64,000 bases of DNA, taken from Membranipora membranacea. Lineage: Eukaryota > Bryozoa > Gymnolaemata > Cheilostomatida > Membraniporidae. The notes under the pieces are model-generated. The model saw only the letters and a program-made list of their open reading frames with translations. It searched no databases and had not been told where the DNA came from. How positions within the stretch are numbered: position 1 is the stretch's first letter; each line of letters starts with the position of its first letter. A program made the position numbers and the translations under genes. Positions 11,727-24,401 of the stretch are shown piece after piece. The stretch spans positions 4,466,001 to 4,530,000 of the forward strand of contig OU612073.1 in assembly GCA_914767715.1 (NCBI GenBank). Direction: 5' to 3'.

Positions 11727-14700
11727 TCAATCTTTGACGTCTATGATAAGAGGTGCAGTATATTGACTGTGTCTTATACCAAAACTAAAGTTTGGAGCAG
11801 CCTTCTTGTGGGCATAAACCTGTTGAGAAAGGGAACGGAAAGGCAGGTTGTACAATTGTGACAAAGGTTGGAACTGCCAATTGGTTAAACAATGACATGC
11901 CTCATGAAGCAGACACTTAACAAAGGTAGCTATGCAACTTTCAATTGCACAAGAAGTAATGTTGATCAATATTATTACTAAGCAATGATTTCTATGAATG
12001 CTCTTACAAAGCCAAGATTTCAGATGCATTATAATAACTATTTGCGTAGAATGCAGCAAAAAAAAAATAAGGTAGATACAACACAACATGATAGTTAGAG
12101 CAAGGAGGTTATAGTAACACCTGGTTATTTGAAGCCAGTGTGTCAACATACACCCAAAAATTTAAAATCAGGGATCAAGTGTTATGTGTTATGGGCACAC
12201 TTGTGGAGTTGAAATCCGAGCGAGCTTCTTCTGAGTCTAAATCAATTGGTCATAAAATGACATTATGAGTAGGTTTAAAGAACAAGATTGAATATTAGTC
12301 AGCTTTTTAGTATGTTACCCCTATGCCATAAATCATTTGGGAGAATGTCTATCTATGCACTCGTTTTTATCAGCAAGCCAAGTGTATGCACAGCATTACA
12401 TTGCTGCAGTACATGCTAAACTTACAACAGAAACTTATTGATCATGTGAGTAAGTTGGTTTATAGTAAAGTTACCTTTTCTGGGGAGTGAGCTCCAGGTC
12501 CTGGTTTCTGAGTACCATCCCCTGGCATGTGATTCCTACTAAGCATACTGTATTGAGGTGCCTTGTCCTTATATAACTGTGGCTCTGTAGTATTATATGC
12601 TCCTGGACCCGGAGTCTATCAATACCAATATATCAAGTATCAAACTCAGTTTTATATGGGGGAGGGGGTAACATTGTTCAGATCACAGCGATCTTTATGT
12701 AACATGCAATTGATATAGCCGGCTTCATTTCACAATGAAACATTTAACAATTTGGAGAACGCATAAAATAAAAATGATAGCTCATTCATTAAATTGTTGT
12801 TTGGACTTCATAATGAATTTAAGAAAATTTTGTTGACCTTTTGAAATATTTGCAGAGCCCAAAGGTTCTTGTGGCACTGTTCTAGCAGTAAAGCAGTAGT
12901 CCACATTTATGTACCTGAGAGTGAGTGGTAAATAATGTTTTATGTAGACAAATTGAATTTCAGCATAATGAATGAGCTTTCATCTTCTGAATGAGATGTA
13001 ATAAAATTGTATTAAATATACATGTTCTTTGTCTTGTGGGTGGGGCCAATGTCCTTCCCCTGTGGGATCTACACCAATAACTGGACAAATGGATACTTTA
13101 TGTAGCTGATAAAAATCTGAGTGCAAACATAACCAGAGCTACATAAACTATATGTAATCAAGAATGCAAACATAGTCACTGATATTGGCCATATCAACAT
13201 TATCTTATTCCATGATCTATCATGCAGGCGTATACAATAGACCATCTGCAATCAGTAAGACCTGGTAACAGAGTAAAAAAGTCAACAATATAACTTTGTC
13301 CCATAAACAGAGTTACATGAACTTGACTATTGCTGTGTTCCATTCTCGGTGACACTACCACTACCACTGCTAGCTGCTACCACTACCACTACCACTGCTA
13401 GCTGAAATATTGAGTAGTGAGACCAAAAGCTAGTCATAGATGTAGAAATAGTCTTGTTTGTAACTTACCTTTTTGAGATCCTCATGAAAGCTTCCAATCT
13501 TGCTGCGACCAGTTAAAGAGTAAATAGGGGCTTGTCTTTTACCACTTTGCTTTGTATGACCGACCATACCTTAAAAAGAATAAGCGACATCACATGGTAT
13601 TATATGTAGTAAGGTTTGGCAATATTGAGGACAACAAAACGTATGATTGCGTATGTGTGATCTGTGATAGACTTAGAAAATCATCTAATTCTTAATTAAA
13701 CTCTACTAAGTTGAGTTGATTTTGAATCCTAGAATTGAAATGAAACTTGGTTTTAAGATGGTACTCTATCATGATATATATTCAAACAGTCCTAAATAGT
13801 TTCAGGATTAAAAATTCCACCATGTACATAAAATATATATTTATCTAGATAAGCCTACCTGGAAGAGTGTAGTTATTTGATGCTGGAGTGTTGTCGGACT
13901 TTCTATGTCTATGCCTTGTCCCAAAGCTATATTGCGGAGCTTTGTAATACCCCATTTGTCCGGTATTCTCAGGCTTGTATGCTCCTGGCCCGGGGGTTTT
14001 GAAACTGCAAGAGAAGATAGTAAGTTTATCAAATATAATAATGGTGGAGTCATTCAACACAGGGTTATATAGATAGAGAACTGTTGTTCAGCCACATATG
14101 TCGATCTCAGAGTTTCCTCTCAAGCAAATCGTGATATTTTGAAAATAATTTATTGCCTCTATAAGAGGCTATATTCCAACATGAATTTTCCTTTTTTACT
14201 GATTTTTGCCACATTTTGGTAACTGGGTGAAATCTATCTGCTAGTTGGCATTTCTTCCTGATGCCAACAATGTTTGTAAAAAATTCGCTGAGAAATTAAT
14301 CACTATGGAATGTGTGATCACATATAGTTAGCCTGGTCTCTTAGAGCTTACTCTGGCTATAGGGGTATAATAACAGAGGGCACAACAGTATCTCTTCTTA
14401 ACCATTCATCACAATATTCTACACAGTGAAAGAGCTCTTACAATTTTATCACACCTGTCAGATATCAGTTTCACTTGTCAATCAATTACTATGGTTTGGT
14501 TAATATCAAATTTATATTTGTAAACAGGTCAAAATACCATTTTGTTTCAACTACTTTAACTCACTAACAATTGAATGTTATTTTTAAAAACATTGTAGTA
14601 AAAACTATAAATCCTAACTGTTGGTTGTGTGTTGTTGCTAGCCCAAAAAAAATACTATGAGTAATTTGACCCCTAATGAATGCCAGTTGTTAAGACATGG

Positions 14701-15209
14701 AAAAGGTATTTTCCACTGGCATATTGTTCATGGCCTCATGCTTATAATTCTTCGTCCATATTTTCTCTGATCATAAGGTTGAAAGGATCCACCCGTTATA
14801 TGAGCATTCAATTGCACAGACGCCCAATTTTATAAACTGTGACAAATGCAGATAGTGGTGATTTATTGCAGCGCAGATTATTACAACAGTTGAGATAATG
14901 TATAAAGCTTTTGTTTCTTGGTGTTCATTACCTTGTTAAATCTTTCCTCCTAGCATATAAGGAGTAGTGCGGTGTACCATCCATTCCATTGCGGAAACAT
15001 TTTGCATTCGGCAAATGAGCTGGGCCTGGACTGCAATCATCAGCAAACTTTCCATGTCTTATTCCAAATATGTAAGCAGGACCCTTAGAATGTACACTTC
15101 GTGGATCATGCTTAGGTTGTCCAACAAGTCCAGGAAGATTGTATACAGGTCCTGGGCTGCCGTACATAGCTGCGACTGGACCACGTGGTATCGTGTAATT
15201 GTAGACCAT
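11727..15209 (-). CDS. ODF3: ODF3/CIMAP1-like SHIPPO-repeat ciliary microtubule protein
   Basis: Complete five-exon minus-strand gene. Coding exons in transcript order: 15209-14932, 14004-13859, 13569-13469, 12615-12475, 11819-11727 (stop TGA at 11729-11727); phases match and sum to 759 nt, 252 residues, the usual length for ODF3 (254 in human). SHIPPO (PGPxxY-type) repeats are visible: GSPGPVYNLPG, CSPGPAHLP, TPGPGAYKPE, TPGPGAYNTTE, KPGPGAHSPEK. The end FGIRHSQYTAPLIIDVKD is typical of ODF3. Family members line axonemal and sperm-tail microtubules. The start ATG at 15209 is chosen because it opens with the family-like N-terminus leading into RGPVAAMYGSPGP, and because the exon begins at an acceptor (TTTTTTTTCAG) only 9 nt upstream of it, implying a separate 5' UTR exon not located. 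ODF3-like paralogues are the main alternative name. Confidence 0.93.
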
Positions 15210-15218
15210 TGTGAAAAT

Positions 15219-16673
15219 CTGAAAAAAAATCCTTTTCGTTGAATTAAGTATAAACAATTAATATTAGGTGAAATCAAAGAGTCCCTGCAATATGCAAGCA
15301 AAAAAATGCAGGTTGAACGGTGCTCGTTGAAACCTAGCTTACATAAACCTGCATAAACACATGTATGAACTTAATCTTGTGGATGTGTGGTATAGCTCTA
15401 ACAGATGTAATGGCAATTTTCCTATTCTAAAATTTGTGGCTGTGGTGTACTAGTATGCTGAGAATAATGAGATGAGCAATATGAGACAGTAAAGAGTGTT
15501 CACAGGCAAGACTTAATTTGTTTCCAGTACACATTATGACAAAACAGTTTACATTACATTGGTCTCCCTGGTCAAATGAATATGAAATAGATAAAATTAT
15601 GTGGTGGAACCTAAAATGTAGGGCAATAGGAAAAAAAGTAAAGTAGAATGCTTATGCATTTACCTTAACCTTTACCTTAAGTATACTCCCTGTGATAAGT
15701 TACTTGAACTAATGATCAAGTTATAATGCGACTATATGTGGCTGAATCAACAACCCCTATTTGTTATGGTTCAGGGGCACCTGCCTGCTTGTTCTGCCTC
15801 AATTCTACAGGTTGCTATATCACGTGACATTAGACTGAGAGTATTTTGTTCCCAACAGATGAACCACTTTTAACATCTTTTAACCGGAAACAGGAGAGGT
15901 TTTTATTTCCAGTCAATCGCAAATATCTTTGATAGATTACCATTAGCATACGCAAAGATGAACAGGAATTACTGTTATTCTTTGGTGTAAGCTTTAAAGT
16001 CCATCTTTGGTTTGTGCAAGTTTAATTGTTGAGTGCTCCAGTGGTCAGTAGTAGTACTTAGAGGCCTTGAACACTGAACTTGCACAAAATACAGAAGAAG
16101 AAAAGTAGCTTTGACTTATTTATAGATAGATAGTAGTCACTAGCTAGTGCCAAGTAAGTGCTAAGCCTGTCAGGGGAGAATGTCTGGCCTAGGGTATACT
16201 CATACCATTATTTTATTATGCACCCGGCTAGTAGCTAGCTAAGACCTTTTCTACTGCTTGCTTGTTATAGAGTAGGCTAATTTACTTGGTGGCACTCACT
16301 TCTTGATATGTGATCACCAATTCATAGTAGTGTTGAAGGCTTAATAAAGTTATTTGGATATGGTGGGTGTGTGAATTACCCTAATAAACACTAACAGAGT
16401 GACAATCGACCGTACACCTACAGTTACAGAATAATAGCAGTATAATAATAGCAGCATAATAATAAATTATAACGATCTAGGCCTTCTACTCTTCATTTAT
16501 GTAGACCACAATCAAGAGTGTATTGATACTCTCCTTCCTTCCTTGCCATAATAATTATAACCACTGAAATTCCCCCCCCCCCCCGTTCCAAGCATTAACA
16601 TTTCTCTTCTCAACTCTGTTGTCTAAAGAAATGTGGCAAAATATTCCTCTGCTTTGGTCACATTATTGTAGAA
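15219..16673. other. Intergenic/5' flank, no gene seen
   Basis: Probably contains the first intron, 5' UTR exon and promoter of the ODF3-like gene, but no element can be placed. A run of 14 C at about 16570-16584 is the only notable feature. Confidence 0.4.
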
Positions 16674-17462
16674 CAAGTCCAGTTCTGTATGGGCATTTAT
16701 GAAACAGTTATAGTAGATGGTTTGTTGGTGCAGCTCATGTAATTTGTCAAATCCAACACTCGGGTGTTGTGAGACGTTTGTCAGGTGCTGTAGGGGGCAT
16801 GTCTTACAGCACTCATGCAGCCCCTACAGCGCAAACAACAATGTTTTTATGGTCCTTGAGTGCTGTTAGACATATAGCACCTGCCACATGTCTTACAACA
16901 ATCGACAGTTTTTAGTGCCCACTCAGAACAACACTCAAACGCCTTATCAGCATTGTTGTTGATGATTGAGGGGCTGCATGAGTGCTGTAAGACAGGTCCT
17001 CTACATCACCTGCCACATTTGTCACAACAGCCGAGCATTGGATTGGACTAAGTACCTACATTACAAAATAAAGTACAGTTATGCTGTAGTATGTTGGATA
17101 GTCCCTGGGGGCCAACGTCAGGGAGACATGTCCCAAGCCACCTATGAGTTTGTTTGGTGAACAAAGGAGTTCAATGGCAGGCGAAGTTTGCTTGTCTCAA
17201 TGCATGTTGGGTGTGTGTGATCGATGGCTGGGGAGCGTGTATGCTATCCTCAGATCTCCACTTTTGCTACCCTCATTTGTGGGTATACACAATCCATCCG
17301 CTGCTACAATATGTATGATCCACTGGTAAAGGGTATTTTACAACTGTACTTTATTTTGTAATGTAAAATATGTCTAAGCACGCAACATGGGCTGCACCAA
17401 CAAACCCTCTACTGTGATTTTTTTCATCAAGCTGGTTACTGCCCATACAGAACTGGACTTTT
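16674..17462. repeat. Nested foldback element
   Basis: Outer arms: 16674-16745 (GTCCAGTTCTGTATGGGCA, GGTTTGTTGGTGCAGC) and the inverted match at 17384-17462. Inner arms: 16746-16830 (GTGCTGTAGGGGGCATGTC, CTTACAGCACTCATGCAGCC) against 16965-17048. A third inverted pair, TACATTACAAAATAAAGTAC near 17054-17080, matches its complement at about 17336-17370. The arms nest but are not collinear, so at least one insertion occurred. No transposase or clear target duplication found. Confidence 0.7.
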
Positions 17463-18244
17463 TCTGTAATAGTCACTGTCATTTCAGCCCTACACTAAGC
17501 CTCATTGTATTTGCACACAAGTGACTGTAGTACTGGTTTACAGAATGTTAGTTGTGTTTGTAACTCATATATATATATATAATGACTAGCTTCTTCTCGT
17601 GACTCCTGCTCTGTGTGCTCTCTATATTATACTTCTCATATCAGCTGTATTACCCTTTGTTACAAGTCACTGCTGTGACATAACCATAACCCTCTGTGAA
17701 AAGGCTATTTGTCAAATAGATTTAAAGTGTGCGTCTTCTTCTTCAGGGTACTCCAACGCGCCTTTCGGGGAAAAGCATAAGTTCGGACGATTGTTGTTGT
17801 AGCTTGGTAGTGTGTGGCGAGTGGTTTGTCGTGTAGCTAGATCTTATAAACTGAACAAAAATACCTGATAACAATGCATTAAGAATACAACAAAATATCT
17901 GACCCTACTGACCCTGGTAAGATCGGATATCCCTACAGAGTTTGTAAAAAGTAAAAATTAAAAAAATTAAAAAAAAATCAAATGAATCATGACACAAGTT
18001 AATGATGGTGATATCCTGGGTGGCATAACTTCATATGTTCGTGTGTGGTTCGACTTCCATTCGCAGTTCTCTTATGTTGTTAGTAACAAATCTTGACATG
18101 TGATCTCATGCGATTGAAGAATACGTGTTTGACAATGTTAGAAGTGAAATGTGGGTTAATGGTGTTACCTCTTGTGTTGTGTGTTTCGTTGAATAGTATA
18201 CAATCTTTCAAATCAATCTCGTAGCCACCAAGCTGTACTTTGTG
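17463..18244. other. Intergenic, no gene seen
   Basis: Contains a short (AT)n run at about 17567-17581 and A-rich tracts near 17950. No exon with homology recognised. Confidence 0.4.
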
Positions 18245-18630
18245 TGTCAGTTTGAAGTCCAGTTAAGTTCTCCTGTCAAATAAAAAAGAATACGGTGGGC
18301 ATCCCTTGACTCAGACACACTATCCATTCACTGGAGATGGTATGTCCAGCAAACAGCCTTTCGCTGTACAGAGTCAACTGCATTGATGCGTTTCTGAGCT
18401 TCTGGGGACCACACCTGGCAAGCATATTCCATAGTTGGACGCATAATCGTATTAAATGCAATCAGTTTTGTCTTTTCATTCGCAAAATTTAAGCATCTCC
18501 TCAACATGCCTACTAGCTTGTTACTTTTACCTACAACATGATTGATATGGCACATAAGGTAGCCAATGTGTTGGCTAGGTATTAGGTATGTTTCATAAGT
18601 TGCAGTCATACTTTTGGTTGTATTTTGATA
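18245..18630 (-). pseudogene. Non-LTR retrotransposon reverse-transcriptase fragment (3' end of RT ORF)
   Basis: The minus-strand frame from 18609 to 18328 carries the segment that follows the RT catalytic core in LINEs: HVVGKSNKLVGMLRRCLNF, then LIAFNTIMRPTMEYACQVW (the conserved 'RPxxEYAxxVW' block), then NAVDSVQRKAV. A frameshift separates this from a short continuation to about 18250. There is no upstream YADD region here, so it is a 5'-truncated, dead copy in the space between the ODF3-like gene and TRAPPC3. Confidence 0.8.
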
Positions 18631-19202
18631 ATCAGACAGAATCAGTACATTACTAAATAAGAGTCAGTTACACGGTTACCTGAATTGTAAACCGGTGGAT
18701 TCCATGTGATCACTACAAACCAAAGTGTGAATATTCATTAAGATCTTAGTCTTGCATGTGATGTCAGCACAACAGCAAGGCACACTTTAAGCTGAGACAG
18801 CTTGTGTGTTCCATCATCATCTCATTTTAAAATTCTCTAGAACGTATGAATGAGTGAAGAGACTGTGCCATCCTCTATTAGCTGAGCATTGCTTGTCAAT
18901 CTTTCAGATTAAGTTTATGCTATGACAGCTGCCCTATTTTACCAGGCCTTTAATATGATCTCATCTTAAAATTGTAGCGTATTAGAGTTTATGTGGTAAG
19001 GAATGGATGGCAAAAGAGTAAAAACCCTTCCCTTGGATGCGCAGCCAACATATTATCAGAACACTATAATAAAAGTTTATAATAAAGTAACACACAAAAC
19101 TATATAGTATATTGATTATACGATGATGGTACACTGGTTTTTTGCTTCCTGATACGTTGATTATTGTTTTCATACTTGTAGCAATTTGGAGCAAAAACCG
19201 TT

Positions 19203-22200
19203 ATGTCTAGACCACCTAAGCAAGGAGACCAAAAAAAAGTGGTGAGTGAAAATAAGGACCGGAATTACTTCTACATTGAGAAATTTAACAAACTTCAATA
19301 TGCAGATGATACGATTATTTATAAAGCTTTGAGACATAGAGGAATAGTCTGAAGCCATATAGATAACCATCCAGCGAGATAATACTGTGGTTTTAAGTGT
19401 GGCTTTCTCTGTGAAATTTCAAACTGATCAGCCGATACATATTGCCAGTGAGAATATTTCACTATCTCAGTGTGGCAAATTTTTAGTAGTTACAGTAGAT
19501 ATAACTCTATCATTTTACAATATATCGGCCAAATTTCAAATATATGTAACATTGGACACACTCATATGAAGCAACTTAAACAGATTGGTATGACCCCTGC
19601 TAGAATTTTTTTCTAAACTTATCTGAAACTGATATTTTTTTCGTATGCCTGTCCAGCATGCTGCACTTTTTAAGCTGATACGGACTAAATCAAACTTGAA
19701 CAACCCAAAAGATAGTCACTAAGATTATTTTCACTGATGTTGAGATTTACGAAGAGGGTTTGTCTCATTTGATATGACTACTGCAAATGAATTTTTTTAT
19801 CCTGTCTCACAAAGTTATCGTTAAGAAGAATGAGCAGCAATCCGAGCCAACCACTGTTAAGACTATCAGTTTTAATTCTTTTGGATTGTTGCCTAGCAGT
19901 CCTGTGATATATAGATCTGAGAAGTGTAGAACATAGGAGAGAAAAAAAGTTTTTTTTCAGAACCCACAATTCTCTCAACTGTACTAAGTCTAATGTAAGC
20001 ATTCTTGTGATGATAGATGGTTTAAATAAATTGTACACATTATTCGGAACCTACAAGTTTGAACACTCAACAGATGAATTGTCAAAACGAAAATCCCAAA
20101 ATTTTGGCGATTCTCTTTCTGGAGTCTGTTTCAGCTGTAAACCTATATCTTTTTAACCTCCATTCTAACCATAACTTCTTGTAAAAACAAAATATTTTTC
20201 GACTTCGAGATATTTGAAACTGAGGTACCATCATGATGTAGGTGCTGCAGAGAGACTCTACTGTTTGTAGGCCTATAACTGGCGTAATGTCACTTGATAG
20301 TTATCTCATGTTACAGAGTACTGAGCTGTTCACACTCACCTATGGAGCTTTAGTTCAACAGCTTATCAAAGATTATGAAGATGACAATGAGGTCAATACA
20401 CAACTAGAGCGAATGTAAGTGTGCTGTCGCTCAGATATCACAGTTTACCTTGGTGGGAGTACTGTTGGTGGGAGTACTGTTGGTGGGTATCTCACAGTGC
20501 CTCCTTTAGTGTAGGCCCATCTACATTAACATAAGGAGATTGTTAAGTGACCAGAACATGACATGACAGTACACAGTGTTGAAATGCTGTTACATCAGAT
20601 ATTTCCTAAATTGTAGGGGCTATAATATAGGTATAAGACTGATTGAGGACTTCTTAGCTCGCTCTAATATGGGTAAGTTAGAATCTGCTGACTGTCACAG
20701 ATACTACACAGCTTGACTGCAGTAGTGATAAAAAGCTAGATGTTGTCCCTGTTTATACTAAACTGTGGAGTGGAAAATATTAAACCTTTTTATTTGTTCC
20801 GCCGGAGTGTATTGGTCCCAAAAAGGTGTAATCTACCCATAGACTTAATAATAAACCTAGACAGGACACTGCATATAGCTGAAGTGAGGCACTTAATCAT
20901 GGTGACGCGACGTCACTGGAGGGTGTAGAAACAGTGATTTTTACTCATAGCTAACATTGATTTACCGTTCCCAGCTCGGGTTAAATGTTGATAACTCAAC
21001 TGGCTTCAATCGGAATTTAAGTTTGAAAATTGCAATAGATTCAGCAGCTTCTGGCGATCACCTTGATAGTCGGTTTAGCTCCATAGCTCAAATATTATCA
21101 AAAGAGCAAGCTATTTAAAACGGTGCATAGACTCAAAGCTATAATTTTTTTTGCAGTTTCAGTCCTGATTAAACGCTAATATCTCAAACAATTTTGTTGG
21201 AATTTTGAGTTTGAAAATTACAATATGTTCAGTAGCTTGTGGAGATCATTTTGATGGTCTCTTCTGCCTTGTAGCTCAAGTATAACCAGGGAGTTCAGGA
21301 CTTTCTTCTTTGCTACCCCTTTCCATCAGCTAATAATTGTGTCATTATTAGTAGTATAACGGTTTTCAATTGCTTGCTTGCTCGGTTATACCAACGAGGA
21401 AAGTCCTAAACTCCCTGGTTATACTTGAGCTACAAAGCTAAACAGACCTTCAAAATAATCTTCACAAGCCACTGAATCTATTGCAATTTTCAAACTCAAA
21501 ATTCCATCAAAATTGTTTGAGATATAAGCATTTAATCAGGACTGAAACTGCAAAAAGAATTATAGCTTTAAGTCTATGCACCGTTTTAAATAGCTTGCTC
21601 TTTTGATGATATTTGAGCTATGAAGCTAAACCGACTATCAAAGTGATCGCCAGAAGCTGCGGAATCTATTGCAATTTTCAAACTTAAATTCCGATTGAAG
21701 TCAGTTGAGTTATCAACATTTAACCCTAGCTGGGAACGGTGAATCAATGATAGCTATGAGTAAGAATCACGGTTTCTACACCCTCCAGTGACGTCGCGTC
21801 ACCATGATTAAGTGCCTCAATGCTAATGCTCCATACAGTGTCCTGTCTAATGCTCCATACAGTGTCCTGTCTAATGCTCCATACAGTGTCCTGTCTAATG
21901 CTCCATACAGTGTCCTGTCTAATGCTCCATACAGTGTCCTGTCTAATGCTCCATACAGTGTCCTGTCTAATGCTCCATACAGTGCCCTGTCTAATGTTCC
22001 ATACAGTGCCCTGTCTAATGCTCCATACAGTGTCCTGTCTAATGCTCCATACAGTGTCCTGTCTAATGCTCCATACAGTGTCCTGTCTAATGCTCCATAC
22101 AGTGTCCTGTCTAATGCTCCATACAGTGTCCTGTCTAATGCTCCATACAGTGTCCTGTCTAATGCTCCATACAGTGTCCTGTCTAATGCTCCATACAGTG

Positions 22201-24401
22201 TCCTGTCTAATGCTCCATACAGTGTCCTGTCTAATGCTCCATACAGTGTCCTGTCTAATGCTCCATACAGTGTCCTGTCTAATGCTCCATACAGTGTCCT
22301 GTCTAATGCTCCATACAGTGTCCTGTCTAATGCTGCATACAGTGTCCTGTCTAATGCTGCATACAGTGTCCTGTCTAATGCTCCATACAGTGTCCTGTCT
22401 ATGAATCTACCATACAATGACGGAGAGCCTATAGCTGATTTTACAAAGTTCTAGAATGATTGAAACTTTTTTCAGGCAGATGTGCAGATTTCAGAGAGAC
22501 AGCAGAGACAATATCCAAAGCAGGCTTTAAGATGTTTCTGAATATTAGCCCAACAGTGACTAACTGGAGCCCTTCAGGTGATGCCTTCTCGTTGATACTT
22601 GACCCCAATCCCTTGACAGAGTTTGTGGAACTTCCACAAGATAAGCAGAAGTTGAACTACTCCAATATACTGTGTGGTGTGATAAGGGGAGCTTTACAAA
22701 TGGTATGAATTTTCATAGTTTCAGTGACTTTAAATAGTCCAGTGGCAGCCTACCAAAAATGTGGCTAGAAACGCAACTTCATTTACGAAATTGGATGGAT
22801 AAATTCTAAGAGTGGATTCTAGTGTAGTTTTTCGAGGCGGTCGCAATGGTGATGATGTACCTCACACAAAGTTGCACAATAAGCAGCTAATTGCCAAAAA
22901 TGCTGCCAAAAAAAAACGTCTGACCTGTGCTCATATTATAAGTTGGGCTACTCTGCAATTAGATTCATCTGTACCTTGGTCAGTGATTTGTATTATATCA
23001 CCATACCACATCAAATATTGAGTGAATGACCAGCCTTATAAAAAGTGATTACACCGCAAAAAAAGGGAAAGTGATAAAAAATGATGCAATGGTTTCAAAA
23101 CATCCATAATTAGTGGATCTACAAGTTTGCATGGGTCTGCTATCAGAAATAGCCGAGATGTGGCCAACAATGGTTGCAATAACCCCTTATATCACCTGTA
23201 TATAACTATCATTAAACGGACCCTCGAAAACTGTCTTCGACGCCTCGTATCGATCTGATATTTTTACGGTGATTTCGTATTGACTCCCTCAATGACCAAC
23301 TATATATTTGTCCGCATTACAGCATTAAGGAGTCAGTTTTTGCTTTACACGCTATGTAAACTTAGGAAGACGATTTTTATGATACTATAAAGGAAACCTA
23401 AAAATACGCACTATTTAAAAAAACGACACACTCAGAGGATTATACACTGGTGTTATGTGATGGGAGGGTCAATACAAAAGTGCCATAAAAAAATCAGACC
23501 AATACGAACATTCAAAGCCTGTTTTTTAGGCAGCAGCATAATTGAAAAAGTGGTTTCGCTTTAATGATAGTTATACACAGGTGATATAAGGGGTATTGCA
23601 ACCGTTGTTGGCCGCATCTCGGCTATTTATGATAGCAGACCCATGTAAGGTTGAAGATCCGCTAATTATGACATGCTCTTTCAGATTTTGGATGTTTTGA
23701 AACCATATCATCATTTTTTGCTCACTTTCCCTTTTACCGGCAGTGTTTTTGGCAATTAGCAGCCTATGGTGCAACTTAGTGTAAGGTACAATATTACCAT
23801 TGTAATCAGCGTGAAAAACTGTACCAGTAACAACTGACAAACCTTATCCTTCCAAAATCGCAAATGGAAGTGATAAGATAGGGAAGACTGGCACCGGACT
23901 AAAAACAGTGACACAATTTGGAAGTTTTTACAATAGATGTTCAATGTTGGCTGTTGTGCCCAAAACTAGCGATACAATTCAGTCTCATCAATATGTGATA
24001 ATTAGAAAAGAGCTGATCTGGGCTCAGGATAAGTCTAACACATACTCCTCTATTCAGGCATATTATATATCATGCATGACTGTTTGGGGGAGTTGTTCAG
24101 CCTCTTACTTCTCTTATCATCACTAATATAATTAGCTCACAGTCATTACTTATGGCTTGTACCGTTAATCAGACTTAATATTTCCATGGTTAGAACCTGA
24201 GCAGCCATCTTGCTTGCACTTTTAGAAAACAAGCGGTTATTCACAAAACACTGATCTTAGATTATCTCTACATATTGGTAGATTCAGCTAGAAGTGAACA
24301 CATGGTTTGTATCTGATCAGCTGAAAGGTGACAACTCCACAGAACTTAGAATCAAATTTGTTAGAAAACTGGAGGATGCTGTACCCGCTGGAGAGGACTA
24401 A
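19203..24401 (+). CDS. TRAPPC3: TRAPPC3 (BET3), core subunit of the TRAPP complex
   Basis: Complete five-exon gene: 19203-19241 (ATG at 19203), 20317-20414, 20617-20672, 22476-22702, 24282-24401 (stop TAA 24399). Phases match and sum to 540 nt, 179 residues, against about 180 in human. Family blocks: ELFTLTYGALVQQLIKDYE (exon 2), GIRLIEDFLARSN (exon 3), ISPTVTNWSP and LCGVIRGALQM (exon 4), and the C-terminal AGED. TRAPPC3 forms the dimeric core of TRAPP, the tethering complex and Rab1/Ypt1 exchange factor at ER-Golgi membranes; the family carries a buried palmitoylated cysteine, and a Cys is present at the expected place (GRCADF). The 13-residue first exon is short, but its reading frame and GTGAGT donor fit. 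Intron 1 holds a LINE relic, intron 3 a large palindromic element with a minisatellite, intron 4 a second palindrome. Confidence 0.95.
19245..19830 (+). pseudogene. Decayed LINE reverse-transcriptase relic with YADD motif
   Basis: In TRAPPC3 intron 1. Reading 19290-19330 gives NKLQYADDTIIYKAL, the RT catalytic YADD box (19299-19310) with its usual surroundings. Farther on, in other frames, come a LGVTID-like segment (VTVDITLSFYNI, about 19485-19525) and LKQIGMTPARIF (about 19575-19607). Several frameshifts and stops; clearly dead. The clade is not assignable by eye, and the region after 19620 is weak. Confidence 0.5.
20838..22403. mobile_element. TIR element, CATAGACTTAAT family, large palindromic copy B
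   Basis: Starts CATAGACTTAATAATAAACC, ends CCTGTCTATG, and is flanked by the identical octamer AATCTACC (20830-20837 and 22404-22411), an 8-bp target duplication. Two long inverted arms, about 20838-21307 and 21395-21830, pair throughout (for example GTAGCTCAAGTATAACCAGG against its complement near 21410), around a spacer of about 90 bp. Between the right arm and the right terminus, the terminal segment has been multiplied into a 24-unit minisatellite. No transposase. Lies in TRAPPC3 intron 3. Confidence 0.88.
21825..22400 (+). repeat. 24-bp minisatellite, exactly 24 copies
   Basis: 576 bp of AATGCTCCATACAGTGTC plus CTGTCT (24 bp), nearly invariant; a few units have GCCCTG, TGTTCC or GCTGC changes. 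The unit equals the sub-terminal segment of the CATAGACTTAAT element family, present once in copy A (about 1739-1763). Long open frames on both strands ([16 protein letters not shown]) are repeat artefacts. Confidence 0.97.
22769..23873. repeat. Imperfect long palindrome (foldback element) in TRAPPC3 intron 4
   Basis: Left arm 22769-23218 and right arm 23561-23873 are inverted copies: ATGGGTCTGCTATCA and TAGCCGAGATGTGGCCAACA in the left arm are matched by the complement in the right arm at about 23600-23645, and CAAAGTTGCACAATAAGCAG is matched near 23755-23785. The centre (23219-23560) is unpaired. Both arms read a related peptide on opposite strands (KLHNKQLIAKNAAKK; KLHHRLLIAKNTAGK), as expected for an inverted duplication, but it matches no family I know. 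No target duplication found. Confidence 0.75.

Noticed and set aside
14967-15301. Plus-strand and alternative minus-strand frames over ODF3-like exon 1
   Set aside because: Shadows of the exon at 15209-14932, which carries clear SHIPPO repeats in its own frame.
21776-22454. About 200-residue frames ([24 protein letters not shown]) on both strands
   Set aside because: 24-bp minisatellite artefacts within TRAPPC3 intron 3.
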